Assembly: GCF_016811235.1 (NCBI RefSeq) | Contig: NZ_JAFBID010000006.1 | Coordinates: forward strand, 62,001 to 126,000 | From: Microvirga arabica | GTDB lineage: Bacteria > Pseudomonadota > Alphaproteobacteria > Rhizobiales > Beijerinckiaceae | Direction of reading: 5' to 3' | Length of the DNA: 64,000 nt | Part shown: positions 35,321 to 44,302 of the stretch, one piece after another | How the letters are laid out: each line of letters opens with the position of its first letter | Position numbering within the stretch: the stretch's first letter is position 1 | Translations under genes and position numbers: made by a program | Notes under the pieces: model-generated | Seen by the model: only the letters and a program-made list of their open reading frames with translations | The model's database searches: none | Told to the model about the DNA's origin: nothing

Positions 35321-36135
35321 GAGGAGGCTCCCTCTCCCTGTGCGTAGGCCTTCTGCACCTCGGTGCGAAGGCTCGCCCAGATCTCCTTGTGAATGTGATG
35401 GAAGGCGGGTTCGAGCCGCACCTCCGCGATGTCGCGCGGGCGCGGCAGCGGCACGGGAAACTCCCCGATGATACCGGCCGCAGGGCCGGCCGACATCACC
35501 ACCACCCTGTCGGCGAGGGCAATCGCCTCCTCGAGGTCGTGCGTGACGAAGAGAACGGCCTTGCGATTGGCTGCCCAGAGCTCCAGCAGCAGGTTGCCCA
35601 TGATCTGCCGGGTCTGGGCATCCAGCGGGCCGAAAGGCTCGTCCATCAGAAGGATCTCAGGATCGCGGATCAGCATCTGTGCCAAGGCGACCCGCTTTCG
35701 TTGGCCGCCTGAAAGCATATGCGGGTAGCGGTCGACGAAGGCAGCAAGCCCGACCCGTCGCAGCCAGTCCCGGGCTTTCGCCTCGGCCTCCTTTCGGGAA
35801 ACGCCCTTGGGCTCCAGGGCGACGGCCACGTTCTGGAGGGCTGTCTTCCAGGGCATCAGGGCGTCCTGCTGAAAGAGATAACCCGCACGGCCGTTGAGGC
35901 CATGCAGGCGCGCACCGAAGATCTCGACCTCGCCATAGGACGGCTTAAGCAGCCCCGCGGCTGCGTTGAGCAGGGTAGATTTTCCGCATCCGGTCGGCCC
36001 GACGATCGCGATGAATTCCCCAGGGGATGCTGTAAGGTCAATATTCTGAACGGCCGTGTAGCCACCCACTTTTGGCCCGAAGGTGATGGCCACGCTGCGG
36101 AGCGAAACGGCTGCGGTACTCGGTGATGCAGGCAT
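35317..36135 (-). CDS. ABC transporter ATP-binding protein (SsuB/TauB-like)
   Basis: 272 residues. Walker A GPTGCGKSTL near residue 45, Q loop FQQDALMPW, signature LSGGQRKRV and Walker B LLMDEPFGPLD followed by the His switch FVTHDLEEA. It heads the importer operon. It should not be taken as the missing ATPase of the AlgQM system, because it belongs to a different ABC subclass and has its own permease. Confidence 0.92.
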   Translation of the reverse strand: MPASPSTAAVSLRSVAITFGPKVGGYTAVQNIDLTASPGEFIAIVGPTGCGKSTLLNAAAGLLKPSYGEVEIFGARLHGLNGRAGYLFQQDALMPWKTALQNVAVALEPKGVSRKEAEAKARDWLRRVGLAAFVDRYPHMLSGGQRKRVALAQMLIRDPEILLMDEPFGPLDAQTRQIMGNLLLELWAANRKAVLFVTHDLEEAIALADRVVVMSAGPAAGIIGEFPVPLPRPRDIAEVRLEPAFHHIHKEIWASLRTEVQKAYAQGEGASS

Positions 36136-36397
36136 GAGAGTTGATCGTTCCCTGCGCCTGTGAGCGGCGCTTCGAGCTATCCTAATGGCTCAGCCTTCCA
36201 TAGCAAGAGCAGGGCAGATCCTTGATCAAGCTGACAAGGACCTTACAGCATCAGCAGGCGACACCGCAGGCTTAAGTCGAGGCATACGCCATAGCGGCGT
36301 GTCAGCCCCGACTGACGTCACCCAGTAATTCGATGAATGCCAGGCCCGCGTCTGCAGACGTTTGACCATCTTGGTCGGCGAGAACACGCGCGCGGCC

Positions 36398-36592
36398 TTA
36401 GTCCTTAGGATCTACAAGAGTCGCGCGCAGCAACGGTAGATCACGCTCCGACAGGGAGAACGAAACCTGCAAGGGTGACATCAGTGTGATGGTGACCAGT
36501 CCACCCCCGGTCAGATCGGAGCCGAGCACGACATGACCCTTGCTATCCTGCACGGTGCCGTGATCCTGATGTGCTCCAGCTTCAGGGAATAA
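36398..36592 (-). pseudogene. Possible gene fragment, unknown family
   Basis: 64 open codons leftward, preceded by an in-frame TAG at 36593-36595 and ending TAA at 36398. The only internal starts are a GTG at 36553 and later codons. The amino-acid mix looks coding, but no family is recognised and the N-terminus is missing. Confidence 0.3.
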
Positions 36593-36633
36593 CCCAGAGC
36601 AGACCTACTAATCTCGTGAGAGAAACCCTCAAT

Positions 36634-36671
36634 CGTTGGAGAACCACTTCGAGTGCAGTGGTTCTCCAACG
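36634..36671. repeat. Perfect 15-bp inverted repeat with 8-base loop
   Basis: Arms CGTTGGAGAACCACT (36634-36648) and AGTGGTTCTCCAACG (36657-36671). It lies 45 bases beyond the stop of the leftward TRAP permease gene. Read leftward it is followed by ATTGAGGGTTTCT, a poor U-tract, so it may be a weak terminator, an mRNA 3-prime stabiliser, or a palindromic repeat element. Confidence 0.7.
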
Positions 36672-36715
36672 TGCTCCCGCCTTACGGCAGTCGCATGGAG
36701 ATCTTTTAGCGGACT

Positions 36716-38584
36716 CTAAAGGAAAGCCGTCGACAGCCCCGGGATCATGGCGATGACGAGGAGTCCCACGAAGAGCGCTCCAATGTATGGCCAGATGGCA
36801 CCCATCGCTTCATCCGGAGAGACGTTGCCGATCTTGCAGGCAATATAGAAGCCGATGCCGATGGGCGGCGCCATTAGGCCCACATTCATGGCCGTCACGA
36901 CGACCATGGAATAATGGATGTCATTAATTCCGAGGTTCTTCGCAATTGGGAACATAATAGGCGCCATCAGCACGATGGCCGGCAGGCCCTCGAGCACGCA
37001 GCCGAGCACCATGAAGACTGCGATCGTCACCAGCATGTAGGTCACCCAGCCGCCCGGCAGGTCGGTGACGATCGCCGCCATCTTGAAGGCGAAGCCGGTC
37101 TGGGTCAGCGCCCAAGCCATGGCCGAGGCGGTGCCAAGGATGATCAGAATCGCGCCTGAGAGAGCCGCTGTTTCGACCAGCATGTCGTAGATCTTGCCGG
37201 GGCGGATGCCACCGTAGAGTACCATGCCGATGATCAGGGCGTAGAGCACGGCAATAGTTGAAACTTCAGTCGCTGTTGCCACGCCGCCGCCGACAGCGCT
37301 CCGGATCAGGAATGGCAGCACGAGTGCTGGGCCGGCGACCGCAAGCGCCTTGCCTACAGTTCGTAGGGGAGCGCGCCGGATGCCATCCATAACCTCGCCG
37401 CGTGCCTTCCAGCGCGCGAGGATGGCGAGAACGAGGAGGAGCACCATTGCGATAACAAAACCGGAGGTGAACAGACCTGCGATGGAGACGCCCGCCACCG
37501 AGCCGAGAACGATAAGGACAATCGACGGCGGCACCGTGTCGGCCATGGCGGCACCGGTCGCCAGCAGCGCAATCATCTCCTTCGGCTTGTGGCCGCGACG
37601 CTTCATCTCAGGGAAGAGGGCCGGTGCGACCGTGGCCATGTCGGATACCTTGGAACCGGAAATGCCGGAGACCAGGAAGAGCGAACCGAGGAGCACATAG
37701 GACATACCCGCCTTCACGTGGCCGAGCAGAGACGCGAGAAACTCAACGATAGCCCGACCCATGCCGGTCGCGTCGAGGATGCAGCCCAGGAACACAAAGA
37801 TGGGAACTGACAGGAGGATGAGGCTGGACATGCCCTCGTCGATGCGCCCGATCATCACCATCGTCGGCACGGAACTGGTGAAGGTCAGGAAAGTGAAGGC
37901 ACCGAGGCCGAAGCAGAAGGCGATCGGCACGCCTATGACAAGGAAGAACGCAACGAAGCCGACCAGGAAGATGAGGATGTTGATGTTGCCCAGCGACGGC
38001 AGGGACGGGGAGGCGAGCCACAGCAACCCACCGACGGCCAAGATCACGGCCGCCGCCATGGAGATTTCCGAAGCTCTGGCTGCCCGCACTGTTTCCCTGA
38101 GCGCCAGGAGCGCCATCAAACCAATGCCGACTGGAAGAGCGGCCACGCGCCAACTCATGGGGATGTTGAGCGCGGCCGAGGTGATATAGGATTCCTCAAT
38201 CACATACTCGATAGCAGGCGAGAGCATTCCGACCAGAAACACTGCGACGAGAAGCGGTCCCAATGCGCCGAAGAAGCCGCGCAGTCTTTCCGGGAGCATG
38301 TGGAGGAACAGGGTCAGGCGGAGGTGCTCGTTGCGGTCGATGGCGATGACTGCGCCAAGCATGGCCAGCCAGAGGAAGCAGAAGGCAGCCGCCTCATCGA
38401 TCCAGACGATCGGCAGAGAGAGCACGTAGCGTGAGGTCACGCCCATCAGGAGCAGGACGATGATCACCACCAAGATGCCGGAGGCGATCATCTCGATGGG
38501 CTTAAGGAGCGCCGACCCGCTTTTCAGGCCGGTCGGCATGTCCTCGATCTCGCCGACGCCGATGCTCTCTGTTGCCACGGTCAT
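36716..38584 (-). CDS. Fused TRAP transporter permease (DctQ-DctM)
   Basis: 622 residues from the ATG at 38584 with GGAGGAGACA before it. Residues about 25-170 form a DctQ-type four-helix unit (LPIVWIDEAAAFCFLWLAM), and about 190-622 a DctM-type unit (SGISGSKVSDMATVAPALFPEM and GLMAPPIGIGFY). Fusion of both subunits is common in sugar-acid TRAP systems. Its partner binding protein is on the other side of the LacI gene at 39813. The ligand is probably an acid sugar used by the RLP/DUF1537 enzymes. Confidence 0.92.
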   Translation of the reverse strand: MTVATESIGVGEIEDMPTGLKSGSALLKPIEMIASGILVVIIVLLLMGVTSRYVLSLPIVWIDEAAAFCFLWLAMLGAVIAIDRNEHLRLTLFLHMLPERLRGFFGALGPLLVAVFLVGMLSPAIEYVIEESYITSAALNIPMSWRVAALPVGIGLMALLALRETVRAARASEISMAAAVILAVGGLLWLASPSLPSLGNINILIFLVGFVAFFLVIGVPIAFCFGLGAFTFLTFTSSVPTMVMIGRIDEGMSSLILLSVPIFVFLGCILDATGMGRAIVEFLASLLGHVKAGMSYVLLGSLFLVSGISGSKVSDMATVAPALFPEMKRRGHKPKEMIALLATGAAMADTVPPSIVLIVLGSVAGVSIAGLFTSGFVIAMVLLLVLAILARWKARGEVMDGIRRAPLRTVGKALAVAGPALVLPFLIRSAVGGGVATATEVSTIAVLYALIIGMVLYGGIRPGKIYDMLVETAALSGAILIILGTASAMAWALTQTGFAFKMAAIVTDLPGGWVTYMLVTIAVFMVLGCVLEGLPAIVLMAPIMFPIAKNLGINDIHYSMVVVTAMNVGLMAPPIGIGFYIACKIGNVSPDEAMGAIWPYIGALFVGLLVIAMIPGLSTAFL

Positions 38585-38649
38585 TGTCTCCTCCGTTGTC
38601 TCTGAATGTTCTTGGCGTTCTTGTTCTTTGTTGTTGTGATTGCTTGCCG

Positions 38650-39705
38650 TCAGGGGAGATTTTCCCTGAAGACCACTTCGATGCGCATGGGATCAGCTAG
38701 GTTGCCGATCTTGTGCCCCTCCCTTAGGTCACGGAACAGGGCTGCGCATTTGGCGATGGTGTCTTCGGCGCTCTGGGTGATGACAGCATCCATCGTGCCG
38801 TCGAGAAGGAATTCGCGGGTGTCGCTGGTCAGGCCATGGCCGACGAACACCACGTCCCTCTCACGCCGCGCATCCTTCAGCGCGCGCCCGATGCCTGATG
38901 CGCCGCCGCCAATGTTGTAGATCCCATCCAAGTCCGGGTGGTGAGACAGGAGTGCCCTCATCTGCCGGTAGTTGAGCGCCTCGTCGTCATGCCCCTCACG
39001 CAGCCCGACCACTTCGATGTCGGGGTAGAGCTCCTGTAAGATATCGAGGAAGCCCATCTCGCGCTCTCCGTGAGCACGGTAGCTGAGGCTGCCCGCGATC
39101 ATGGCGACCTTGGCAGGGTGCTTGCTGATGAAGCGGGCAAGAAGATAGCCCGCCATGCGCCCGGCCGCCCGGTTGTCGAGGCCGAAATAAGCCATCCGCC
39201 CCGGGCTTGCCACATCGGAGATCAAGGTCACCACAGGCTTTCCTGCTGCGGCGATGCGGGTGACGGCCTCGCGCACGACGGGATGTTCGATAGCCATGAA
39301 CGCGATACCGTCCGCATGCTTGGCATGGCGGCGCAGGGCCTTGGCGAGCAGATCGGGATTGAAGCTGTCGATGTATTCTACCGTGGGCTTGATCGAGAAG
39401 CGCTCCAGTTGCGGCGCCGTCTCGGTGATCATGCGGCCGAGCATGGTGATGTAGCGGTTGGTGCCCTGGGGGAGGATGAACGAAATTTGGGTGAGAGGTC
39501 TCACATCCCGCGCCCGCTCGTCGCTCTCGTCAACATATCCAAGCTCCGCAGCGGCCTTCATGACACGCTTGACCGTTGCAGCCTTAACCCCCTGCCGGCC
39601 GTTCAGAACCCGGTCGACGGTGGCTGTCGAAACATCGGCAAGCCGTGCGATGTCCACGATGGTGGCGCGTCGGCTGAGGGGATGGGTATCGACCAGAATG
39701 CTCAT
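38650..39705 (-). CDS. LacI-family transcriptional regulator
   Basis: 351 residues. The LacI HTH starts near residue 15 (IVDIARLADVSTATVDRVLNG, shown here in full as the recognition unit of 21, of which STATVDRVLNG is the key part), followed by a hinge and a periplasmic-binding-protein-like effector domain (about 70-340). It is divergent from the TRAP binding-protein gene and lies just upstream of the fused permease on its own strand. A palindrome at 39724-39737 in the shared region is its likely operator. Confidence 0.9.
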   Translation of the reverse strand: MSILVDTHPLSRRATIVDIARLADVSTATVDRVLNGRQGVKAATVKRVMKAAAELGYVDESDERARDVRPLTQISFILPQGTNRYITMLGRMITETAPQLERFSIKPTVEYIDSFNPDLLAKALRRHAKHADGIAFMAIEHPVVREAVTRIAAAGKPVVTLISDVASPGRMAYFGLDNRAAGRMAGYLLARFISKHPAKVAMIAGSLSYRAHGEREMGFLDILQELYPDIEVVGLREGHDDEALNYRQMRALLSHHPDLDGIYNIGGGASGIGRALKDARRERDVVFVGHGLTSDTREFLLDGTMDAVITQSAEDTIAKCAALFRDLREGHKIGNLADPMRIEVVFRENLP

Positions 39706-39723
39706 ATGATTACATCAAAAAAC

Positions 39724-39737
39724 ATCAAAACTTTGAT
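39724..39737. promoter_or_regulatory. Candidate LacI-type operator
   Basis: Perfect palindrome ATCAAA-AC-TTTGAT in the 107-base gap between the LacI gene and the TRAP binding-protein gene, 18 bases above the regulator start. A nearby partial copy (ACATCAAAA at 39712) may be a second half-site. LacI regulators often bind such even palindromes. Confidence 0.5.
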
Positions 39738-39812
39738 TTGACCACATCATCAATATGACTGATTTTCTCATTCGGGAAGAGCAAAACCATCTTTTCGGGA
39801 GAAAATTACGCC

Positions 39813-40829
39813 ATGACCATCAGCAGAAGGACACTTCTCAAAGGCCTCGGGGCTGCTCCGGCTGCCATCAGCCTTTTCTCGATTCCGCGCTATGCTCACG
39901 CTGCCGAGATCACCCTGCGATACGGCAACAACCTACCCCTCAGCCATCCCCTCAATATCCGCGCAAAGGAAGCTGCTGATCGGATCGCCAAGGAGACGAA
40001 CGGGCGTGTCGAGATGCTGATCTTCCCAGCCAATCAGCTCGGCGGCGATACGGATATGCTCTCCCAAGTGCGCAACGGCGCTCTGACCTTCTTCACCCCG
40101 TCGGCACTGGTGATCGCAACCCTTGTTCCCGTCGCGGCGATCAATGCCGTGGGCTTCGCGTTCAAGGATTACAACCAAGTTTGGGCCGCCATGGATGGCC
40201 CCGTTGGGGCCTTCGTGCGCAAGGCGATTGCCGACTCCCGGCTGCACGCGCTTGAAACCATGTGGGACAACGGCTTCCGCCAGATGACCACGAGCGGTGC
40301 GCCGATCCAGAGCGCGGACTCGATGAAGGGGCTGAAGATCCGCGTGCCCGTGAGCCCGATCAGCATCTCCATGTTCTCCGGCCTCGGCGCGGCGCCGGCC
40401 AGCCTGCAGTTCAGCGAGGTCTACACCGCCCTCCAGACCAAGGTGGTCGACGCGCAGGAGAACCCGCTCCCGATCATTCAGGTCGCGAAGCTCTATGAAG
40501 TGCAGTCCTCCTGCGCGCTCACGAATCATATCTGGGACGGCTACTGGTTCATCGCGAATGGCCGCCAGTGGGCAGGCATGCCTGCGGACGTGCAGGAGGT
40601 CGTCTCGCGCGCTATTAACGAGGCGGGCTTGAAGCAACGCGAGGACATCAAGACTCTCAACGAATCGGTGCAGACCGATCTGCAGAGCAAGGGATTGTCC
40701 TTCAATCAATGCGACACGGATAGCTTCCGGGCGAAACTGCGCGAAGCCGGCTTCTACAAGGAGTGGAAGCAGAAGTTCGGCCCAGAGGCCTGGGGGCATC
40801 TCGAGAGCGTCGTCGGAACGCTCGCCTGA
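39813..40829 (+). CDS. TRAP transporter solute-binding protein (DctP family)
   Basis: 338 residues. The N-terminus MTISRRTLLKGLG is a twin-Arg-type signal, ending near AHAAE. The DctP core follows: SMKGLKIRVP with the ligand-binding Arg near residue 175, and VYTALQTKVVDAQENPL. It would feed the fused permease encoded on the other strand. It heads the VOC-RLP-kinase run, so the imported molecule is probably a branched or short acid sugar. The exact ligand is unknown. Confidence 0.9.
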   Translation: MTISRRTLLKGLGAAPAAISLFSIPRYAHAAEITLRYGNNLPLSHPLNIRAKEAADRIAKETNGRVEMLIFPANQLGGDTDMLSQVRNGALTFFTPSALVIATLVPVAAINAVGFAFKDYNQVWAAMDGPVGAFVRKAIADSRLHALETMWDNGFRQMTTSGAPIQSADSMKGLKIRVPVSPISISMFSGLGAAPASLQFSEVYTALQTKVVDAQENPLPIIQVAKLYEVQSSCALTNHIWDGYWFIANGRQWAGMPADVQEVVSRAINEAGLKQREDIKTLNESVQTDLQSKGLSFNQCDTDSFRAKLREAGFYKEWKQKFGPEAWGHLESVVGTLA

Positions 40830-40923
40830 CGAACGCCGTGCGATCCGATGGCTTACATCGGATTTTCCTCTTCATCGGGCGCGGTTCAAATGGCTGCGCC
40901 CTCATTAGACTTGCAGGTAGGAT

Positions 40924-41463
40924 ATGAGCCGATTTCTCGGGGAGATCAGGCAGGCTGGCTATGTTGTCGACGACATCGAGGCAGCCATGGATTATTGGTC
41001 GCGTGTTCTCGGCGTGGGACCATTCTTCTACAAGGAGCAGGTGCCGATCGAGAACTACACATACAGAGGCGAGACTTATCGACCGCATAATTCTGTGGCT
41101 TTGGCCAATTCCGGTTCTCTCCAGATCGAACTCATCCAAACCCGCAACGATGCGCCGTCCATGTACCGCGATTTCAAGCAGGCCGGTCATCGGGGCCTGC
41201 AGCATGTCGCCTACTGGACGGACAATTACGATGCCGATCTGGAACGGTTGATGAAGCAGGGTTTCGCTCCCGTCATGAGCGGCGAGGTAGGCGAGCGCGG
41301 CCGCTTCGTCTATTTCGACACCGAATATCATCCGGGCACCGTGATCGAGTTGTCGGAGGTGGCCGGGCCAAAGGGAAAGATGTTTCAGCTGATCAGGGAA
41401 GCTTCGGAAGGCTGGGATGGACGCGACCCGGTCCGGCCGTTCCCTGATCTCTCCCGGCTTTGA
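40924..41463 (+). CDS. VOC (glyoxalase/dioxygenase superfamily) protein
   Basis: 179 residues with the paired beta-alpha-beta modules of the vicinal oxygen chelate fold. Likely metal ligands are Gln10 (in place of the usual His), Glu69 (LQIELIQ), His94 (LQHVAYW) and Glu142 (TVIELSE). VOC enzymes include epimerases, isomerases and lyases acting next to a carbonyl. It lies between the TRAP receptor and the RuBisCO-like protein and overlaps no gene; its stop meets the next ribosome site. It may isomerise the imported acid sugar (inference). Confidence 0.82.
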   Translation: MSRFLGEIRQAGYVVDDIEAAMDYWSRVLGVGPFFYKEQVPIENYTYRGETYRPHNSVALANSGSLQIELIQTRNDAPSMYRDFKQAGHRGLQHVAYWTDNYDADLERLMKQGFAPVMSGEVGERGRFVYFDTEYHPGTVIELSEVAGPKGKMFQLIREASEGWDGRDPVRPFPDLSRL

Positions 41464-41471
41464 GGTCTGCC

Positions 41472-42737
41472 ATGCCGGATGCATTCTATGAGGCGATCTA
41501 TCTTGTTGAAACGCCTCTGCCGCTTGAGGCAGTGGCCGAGGTGATGGCTGGCGAGCAATCCTGCGGAACCTTCACTCGGGTGGAAGGTGAGACCGACGAG
41601 TTGCGGGAGCGCGCTCGCGCGGATGTCGTCGCGATCCGTGACCTGGGCGAGGTTGCGCAGCCCTCCCTTCGCAGCTCTTGGCTTGACCGCAAGAGCCTAT
41701 CGGCGTCCCCGCACCTTGGCGAGGTGGTCGTGCGGTTTCCGGTCGCGAATGTAGGGGTCAATCTGTCGACGCTTGCCGCGACTGTGGCTGGCAATCTCTT
41801 CGATCTCGGCGAGGTGACTGGCCTGCGGCTCCAGTCCCTCAAGCTGCCTGGCACCTATCGAAAACAGTATCCATTGCCGCAGCATGGCATTGATGGAACG
41901 CGACGCTTGACGGGCGTCGCTCACGGCGCACTGATCGGATCGATCATCAAGCCGAATGTCGGACTACGTTCCGAGGAGATTGCCTCGTTGGTGGAGCGCC
42001 TGTGCTCTGCTGGGCTCGACTTCATCAAGGACGATGAAATCGCCTCTAATCCCACCCATGCGCCACTGTCTACCCGTGTTCCAGCCGTGATGGCCGCCGT
42101 GCGCCGACACCAGGATCGAACCGGCAAGCATGTCATGGTCGCCTTTAATATCACCGACGAGACGGACGCCATGCGCCGTCATGCGGATCTGGTGGCAAAG
42201 GAAGGGGGAAGCTGCGTCATGGCCAGTCTGAACTGGTGCGGCTTCTCGGGTATCGAGACCCTGAGGCGCAGCAGCGATCTGGTGGTCCATGGCCACCGAA
42301 ACGGCTATGGCGCGCTCTCGCGACATCCCGCGCTCGGGATCGGTTTTCAAGCCTACCAGACGCTCTGGCGCCTAGCCGGCGTCGACCACATGCATGTGCA
42401 CGGCCTCGGGGGAAAATTCGCGCAGGCCGACGAGGAGGTAGTGGAGAGCGCAAAAGATTGTTTGGAATCGCTCTGCGACGTGGACGACCGGGTCATGCCA
42501 GCCTTCTCTTCCGGTCAATGGGCGGGAACGGTGGAGCAGACCTATCGCGCCGTGAACACGTCTGACCTTCTTTTCATGGCAGGCGGTGGAGTGATGGCCC
42601 ACCCGGGCGGTCCTGCAGAAGGGGTAGCGAGCATTCGTGAAGCCTGGCGAGCCGTGGAAGCGGGAGAAAGCATCGACAGCGCGCGTGCCAGGCATCGCTC
42701 GCTTTCGGATGCCTTCAGCTTCTTCGGCAAGCCTTAG
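41472..42737 (+). CDS. RuBisCO-like protein, probable 3-oxo-acid-sugar phosphate decarboxylase/transcarboxylase
   Basis: 421 residues from the ATG at 41472 with GAGG 6 bases upstream; a TTG at 41460 is unlikely. Large-subunit RuBisCO fold with the active-site blocks SIIKPNVGL, LDFIKDDEIASNP (the carbamylated Lys and its metal-binding neighbours), VHGLGGKFAQ (loop 6 Lys) and MAGGGVMAHPGG (phosphate binding). It is not a carboxylating RuBisCO: there is no small subunit or phosphoribulokinase. Paired with a DUF1537 kinase, it resembles the 3-oxo-isoapionate 4-phosphate enzymes of D-apiose catabolism. Substrate remains open. Confidence 0.85.
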   Translation: MPDAFYEAIYLVETPLPLEAVAEVMAGEQSCGTFTRVEGETDELRERARADVVAIRDLGEVAQPSLRSSWLDRKSLSASPHLGEVVVRFPVANVGVNLSTLAATVAGNLFDLGEVTGLRLQSLKLPGTYRKQYPLPQHGIDGTRRLTGVAHGALIGSIIKPNVGLRSEEIASLVERLCSAGLDFIKDDEIASNPTHAPLSTRVPAVMAAVRRHQDRTGKHVMVAFNITDETDAMRRHADLVAKEGGSCVMASLNWCGFSGIETLRRSSDLVVHGHRNGYGALSRHPALGIGFQAYQTLWRLAGVDHMHVHGLGGKFAQADEEVVESAKDCLESLCDVDDRVMPAFSSGQWAGTVEQTYRAVNTSDLLFMAGGGVMAHPGGPAEGVASIREAWRAVEAGESIDSARARHRSLSDAFSFFGKP

Positions 42738-42753
42738 AGGGGCGGAGGTCATC

Positions 42754-44040
42754 GTGACCCCGTCCTATGGCTGGTACGGAGACGATTTCACCGGAGCAAC
42801 GGATACGCTCGCGACAGTGGCGCGGCGCGGTCGCCGCGCGTTCCTCTTCCTGCGCGTGCCTGATCCGCAGCGGCTGGCTCAGGTCGGAGACTTGGATGCC
42901 ATAGGCATTGCAGGCGCTGCGCGTGCGATGGAGCCGGACGAGATGCAGGCCGAGCTCGCGCCCGTTGGCGCATTCTTCCGCAATCTCGGCGTTCGCATCC
43001 TGCATTACAAGTGCTGCTCGACCTTCGACAGTGCTCCGGCGCGCGGGAACATCGCGGTGGCAGCCGCGATCCTGCATGAGTATGTCGCGCACAAAACCGT
43101 CGCCATTGTCGGCGGTCAGCCATCGCTCGGTCGCTACTGCGCCTTTTCCAATCTTTTCGCGTCATTCGGCACCGATGGAGGTGTGTTCCGGCTCGACCGT
43201 CACCCAACCATGAGCCGCCATCCGGCAACACCGATGACCGAGGCAGATCTTCGGCAGCATCTTGCCACCCTCGGCATGCCCGGAGTGGAGGCGATTCACT
43301 GGCCTCTGCTGATTGGGGACACGGAGTCCCTCGCCGCCGAATGGAAGCGACTGTCGGGCGTGGCGCCGGCGGTGCTGCTCGACGCGTGCGACACGCAGCA
43401 TGTCGACACCATCGGTCACTTGCTCCGAACCGAAAGCCAGCGGCATCCGCTGTTGGCGGTGGGCTCTAGCAGCGTCGCACAAGCTTTCTTCGAGGAAGGG
43501 CAGCCGCTGGCGAATTCTCTGCCGACGCCGGCAGATGGGCCTGTGCTTGCATTTGTGGGAAGCCTTTCTCCGACAACGAGGATGCAGGTAGCAGCCACAC
43601 GGTCCTACACGCGCCTGAATGTGGATCCTGCCAGCATCCTGTCGAGTTCAGGTGCGCGCGAGCGGATCATCGAAAGTGCCGCTGCTGCGTTGGCTCGAGG
43701 CGAGCACGTCATGCTCTCGACGGCCCCTGAGACCGGCGATGCTCCGCATTCCTTGGCTGGCGATCTCGCAACTGCCAGCGCCTCTCTCGTCGAAGAGGTT
43801 CTCAAGCGTCGTCCGATCCGGCGGCTGGCGATTGCCGGGGGCGACACGTCGAGCCGGATCGTCGGTCATCTCGGCTATTGGGGGCTTGGCTATCATAGCC
43901 GGATCAGCAACGGGGTCACCGTCAGCCTCGCGCGGAGCGATGACTCATCGCGCGATGGGATGCTCGTGATGCTCAAAGGAGGCCAGATGGGACACGAGCA
44001 GCTGTTCGAGTCATTCCTGGACAACAAAACCGCTTCGTGA
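42754..44040 (+). CDS. DUF1537-family acid-sugar kinase (OiaK/OtnK-like)
   Basis: 428 residues from a GTG at 42754, chosen because GGAGG lies 5 bases upstream; the open frame begins earlier inside the RLP gene. N-terminal substrate domain with YGDDFTGATDTLATV, and the C-terminal nucleotide domain with GGDTSSRI. DUF1537 proteins phosphorylate four-carbon and branched acid sugars, including 3-oxo-isoapionate. It would supply the phosphorylated substrate for the RuBisCO-like protein encoded 16 bases upstream. Confidence 0.87.
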   Translation: MTPSYGWYGDDFTGATDTLATVARRGRRAFLFLRVPDPQRLAQVGDLDAIGIAGAARAMEPDEMQAELAPVGAFFRNLGVRILHYKCCSTFDSAPARGNIAVAAAILHEYVAHKTVAIVGGQPSLGRYCAFSNLFASFGTDGGVFRLDRHPTMSRHPATPMTEADLRQHLATLGMPGVEAIHWPLLIGDTESLAAEWKRLSGVAPAVLLDACDTQHVDTIGHLLRTESQRHPLLAVGSSSVAQAFFEEGQPLANSLPTPADGPVLAFVGSLSPTTRMQVAATRSYTRLNVDPASILSSSGARERIIESAAAALARGEHVMLSTAPETGDAPHSLAGDLATASASLVEEVLKRRPIRRLAIAGGDTSSRIVGHLGYWGLGYHSRISNGVTVSLARSDDSSRDGMLVMLKGGQMGHEQLFESFLDNKTAS

Positions 44041-44278
44041 GCAAGAGCGCACAGTCGCATTCCTTGGCCGGTTGAGGTGAGAGCGTCTGCAACTGGCACT
44101 ACTCCGAAGTAACTTGGTTGTCAGCTTTGGTCGCGCGTACCGGACGTTCCGAAGGAGCAAGGGAACTGCCGTGCCTGACCCAAAGCCGACCTCCGCCAGC
44201 TTGAGGACGTCTGTACGAGCCGTTCCGATGTCTAAGATTTCATTCCCGTAGGAGAGAATGGATTAAAGGATTATCATC

Positions 44279-44301
44279 GCATGAACCCAAGGGGTTCATG
44301 C
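44279..44301 (+). promoter_or_regulatory. Hairpin over the ribosome site of the FecR/VWA gene
   Basis: Perfect 10-bp stem: GCATGAACCC, loop AAG, GGGTTCATGC. It ends one base before the GTG start codon and contains the GGGG that would act as Shine-Dalgarno sequence. It could block translation unless opened by a protein, a small RNA, or temperature. If the start codon is wrong, its meaning changes. Confidence 0.6.
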
Positions 44302-44302
44302 T

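Larger units (their letters stand above)
36136..36715. other. Intergenic region with an ORF remnant and a perfect inverted repeat
   Basis: 580 bases between the ABC importer ATPase and the fused TRAP permease. A leftward open frame (36398-36592) has protein-like composition (VVLGSDLTGGGLVTITL, ending VDPKD) but starts just after a stop with no good start codon, suggesting a gene fragment. A perfect 15-bp inverted repeat follows at 36634-36671. The rest shows nothing recognisable. Confidence 0.4.

Noticed and set aside
35317-36135. Could this ATPase serve the AlgQM importer?
   Set aside because: It is of the nitrate/sulfonate/taurine subclass, overlaps its own permease gene and lies 20 kb away.
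41472-42737. True carbon-fixing RuBisCO
   Set aside because: No small subunit, phosphoribulokinase or other Calvin-cycle genes; it sits in an acid-sugar operon with a DUF1537 kinase, so it is a RuBisCO-like protein.
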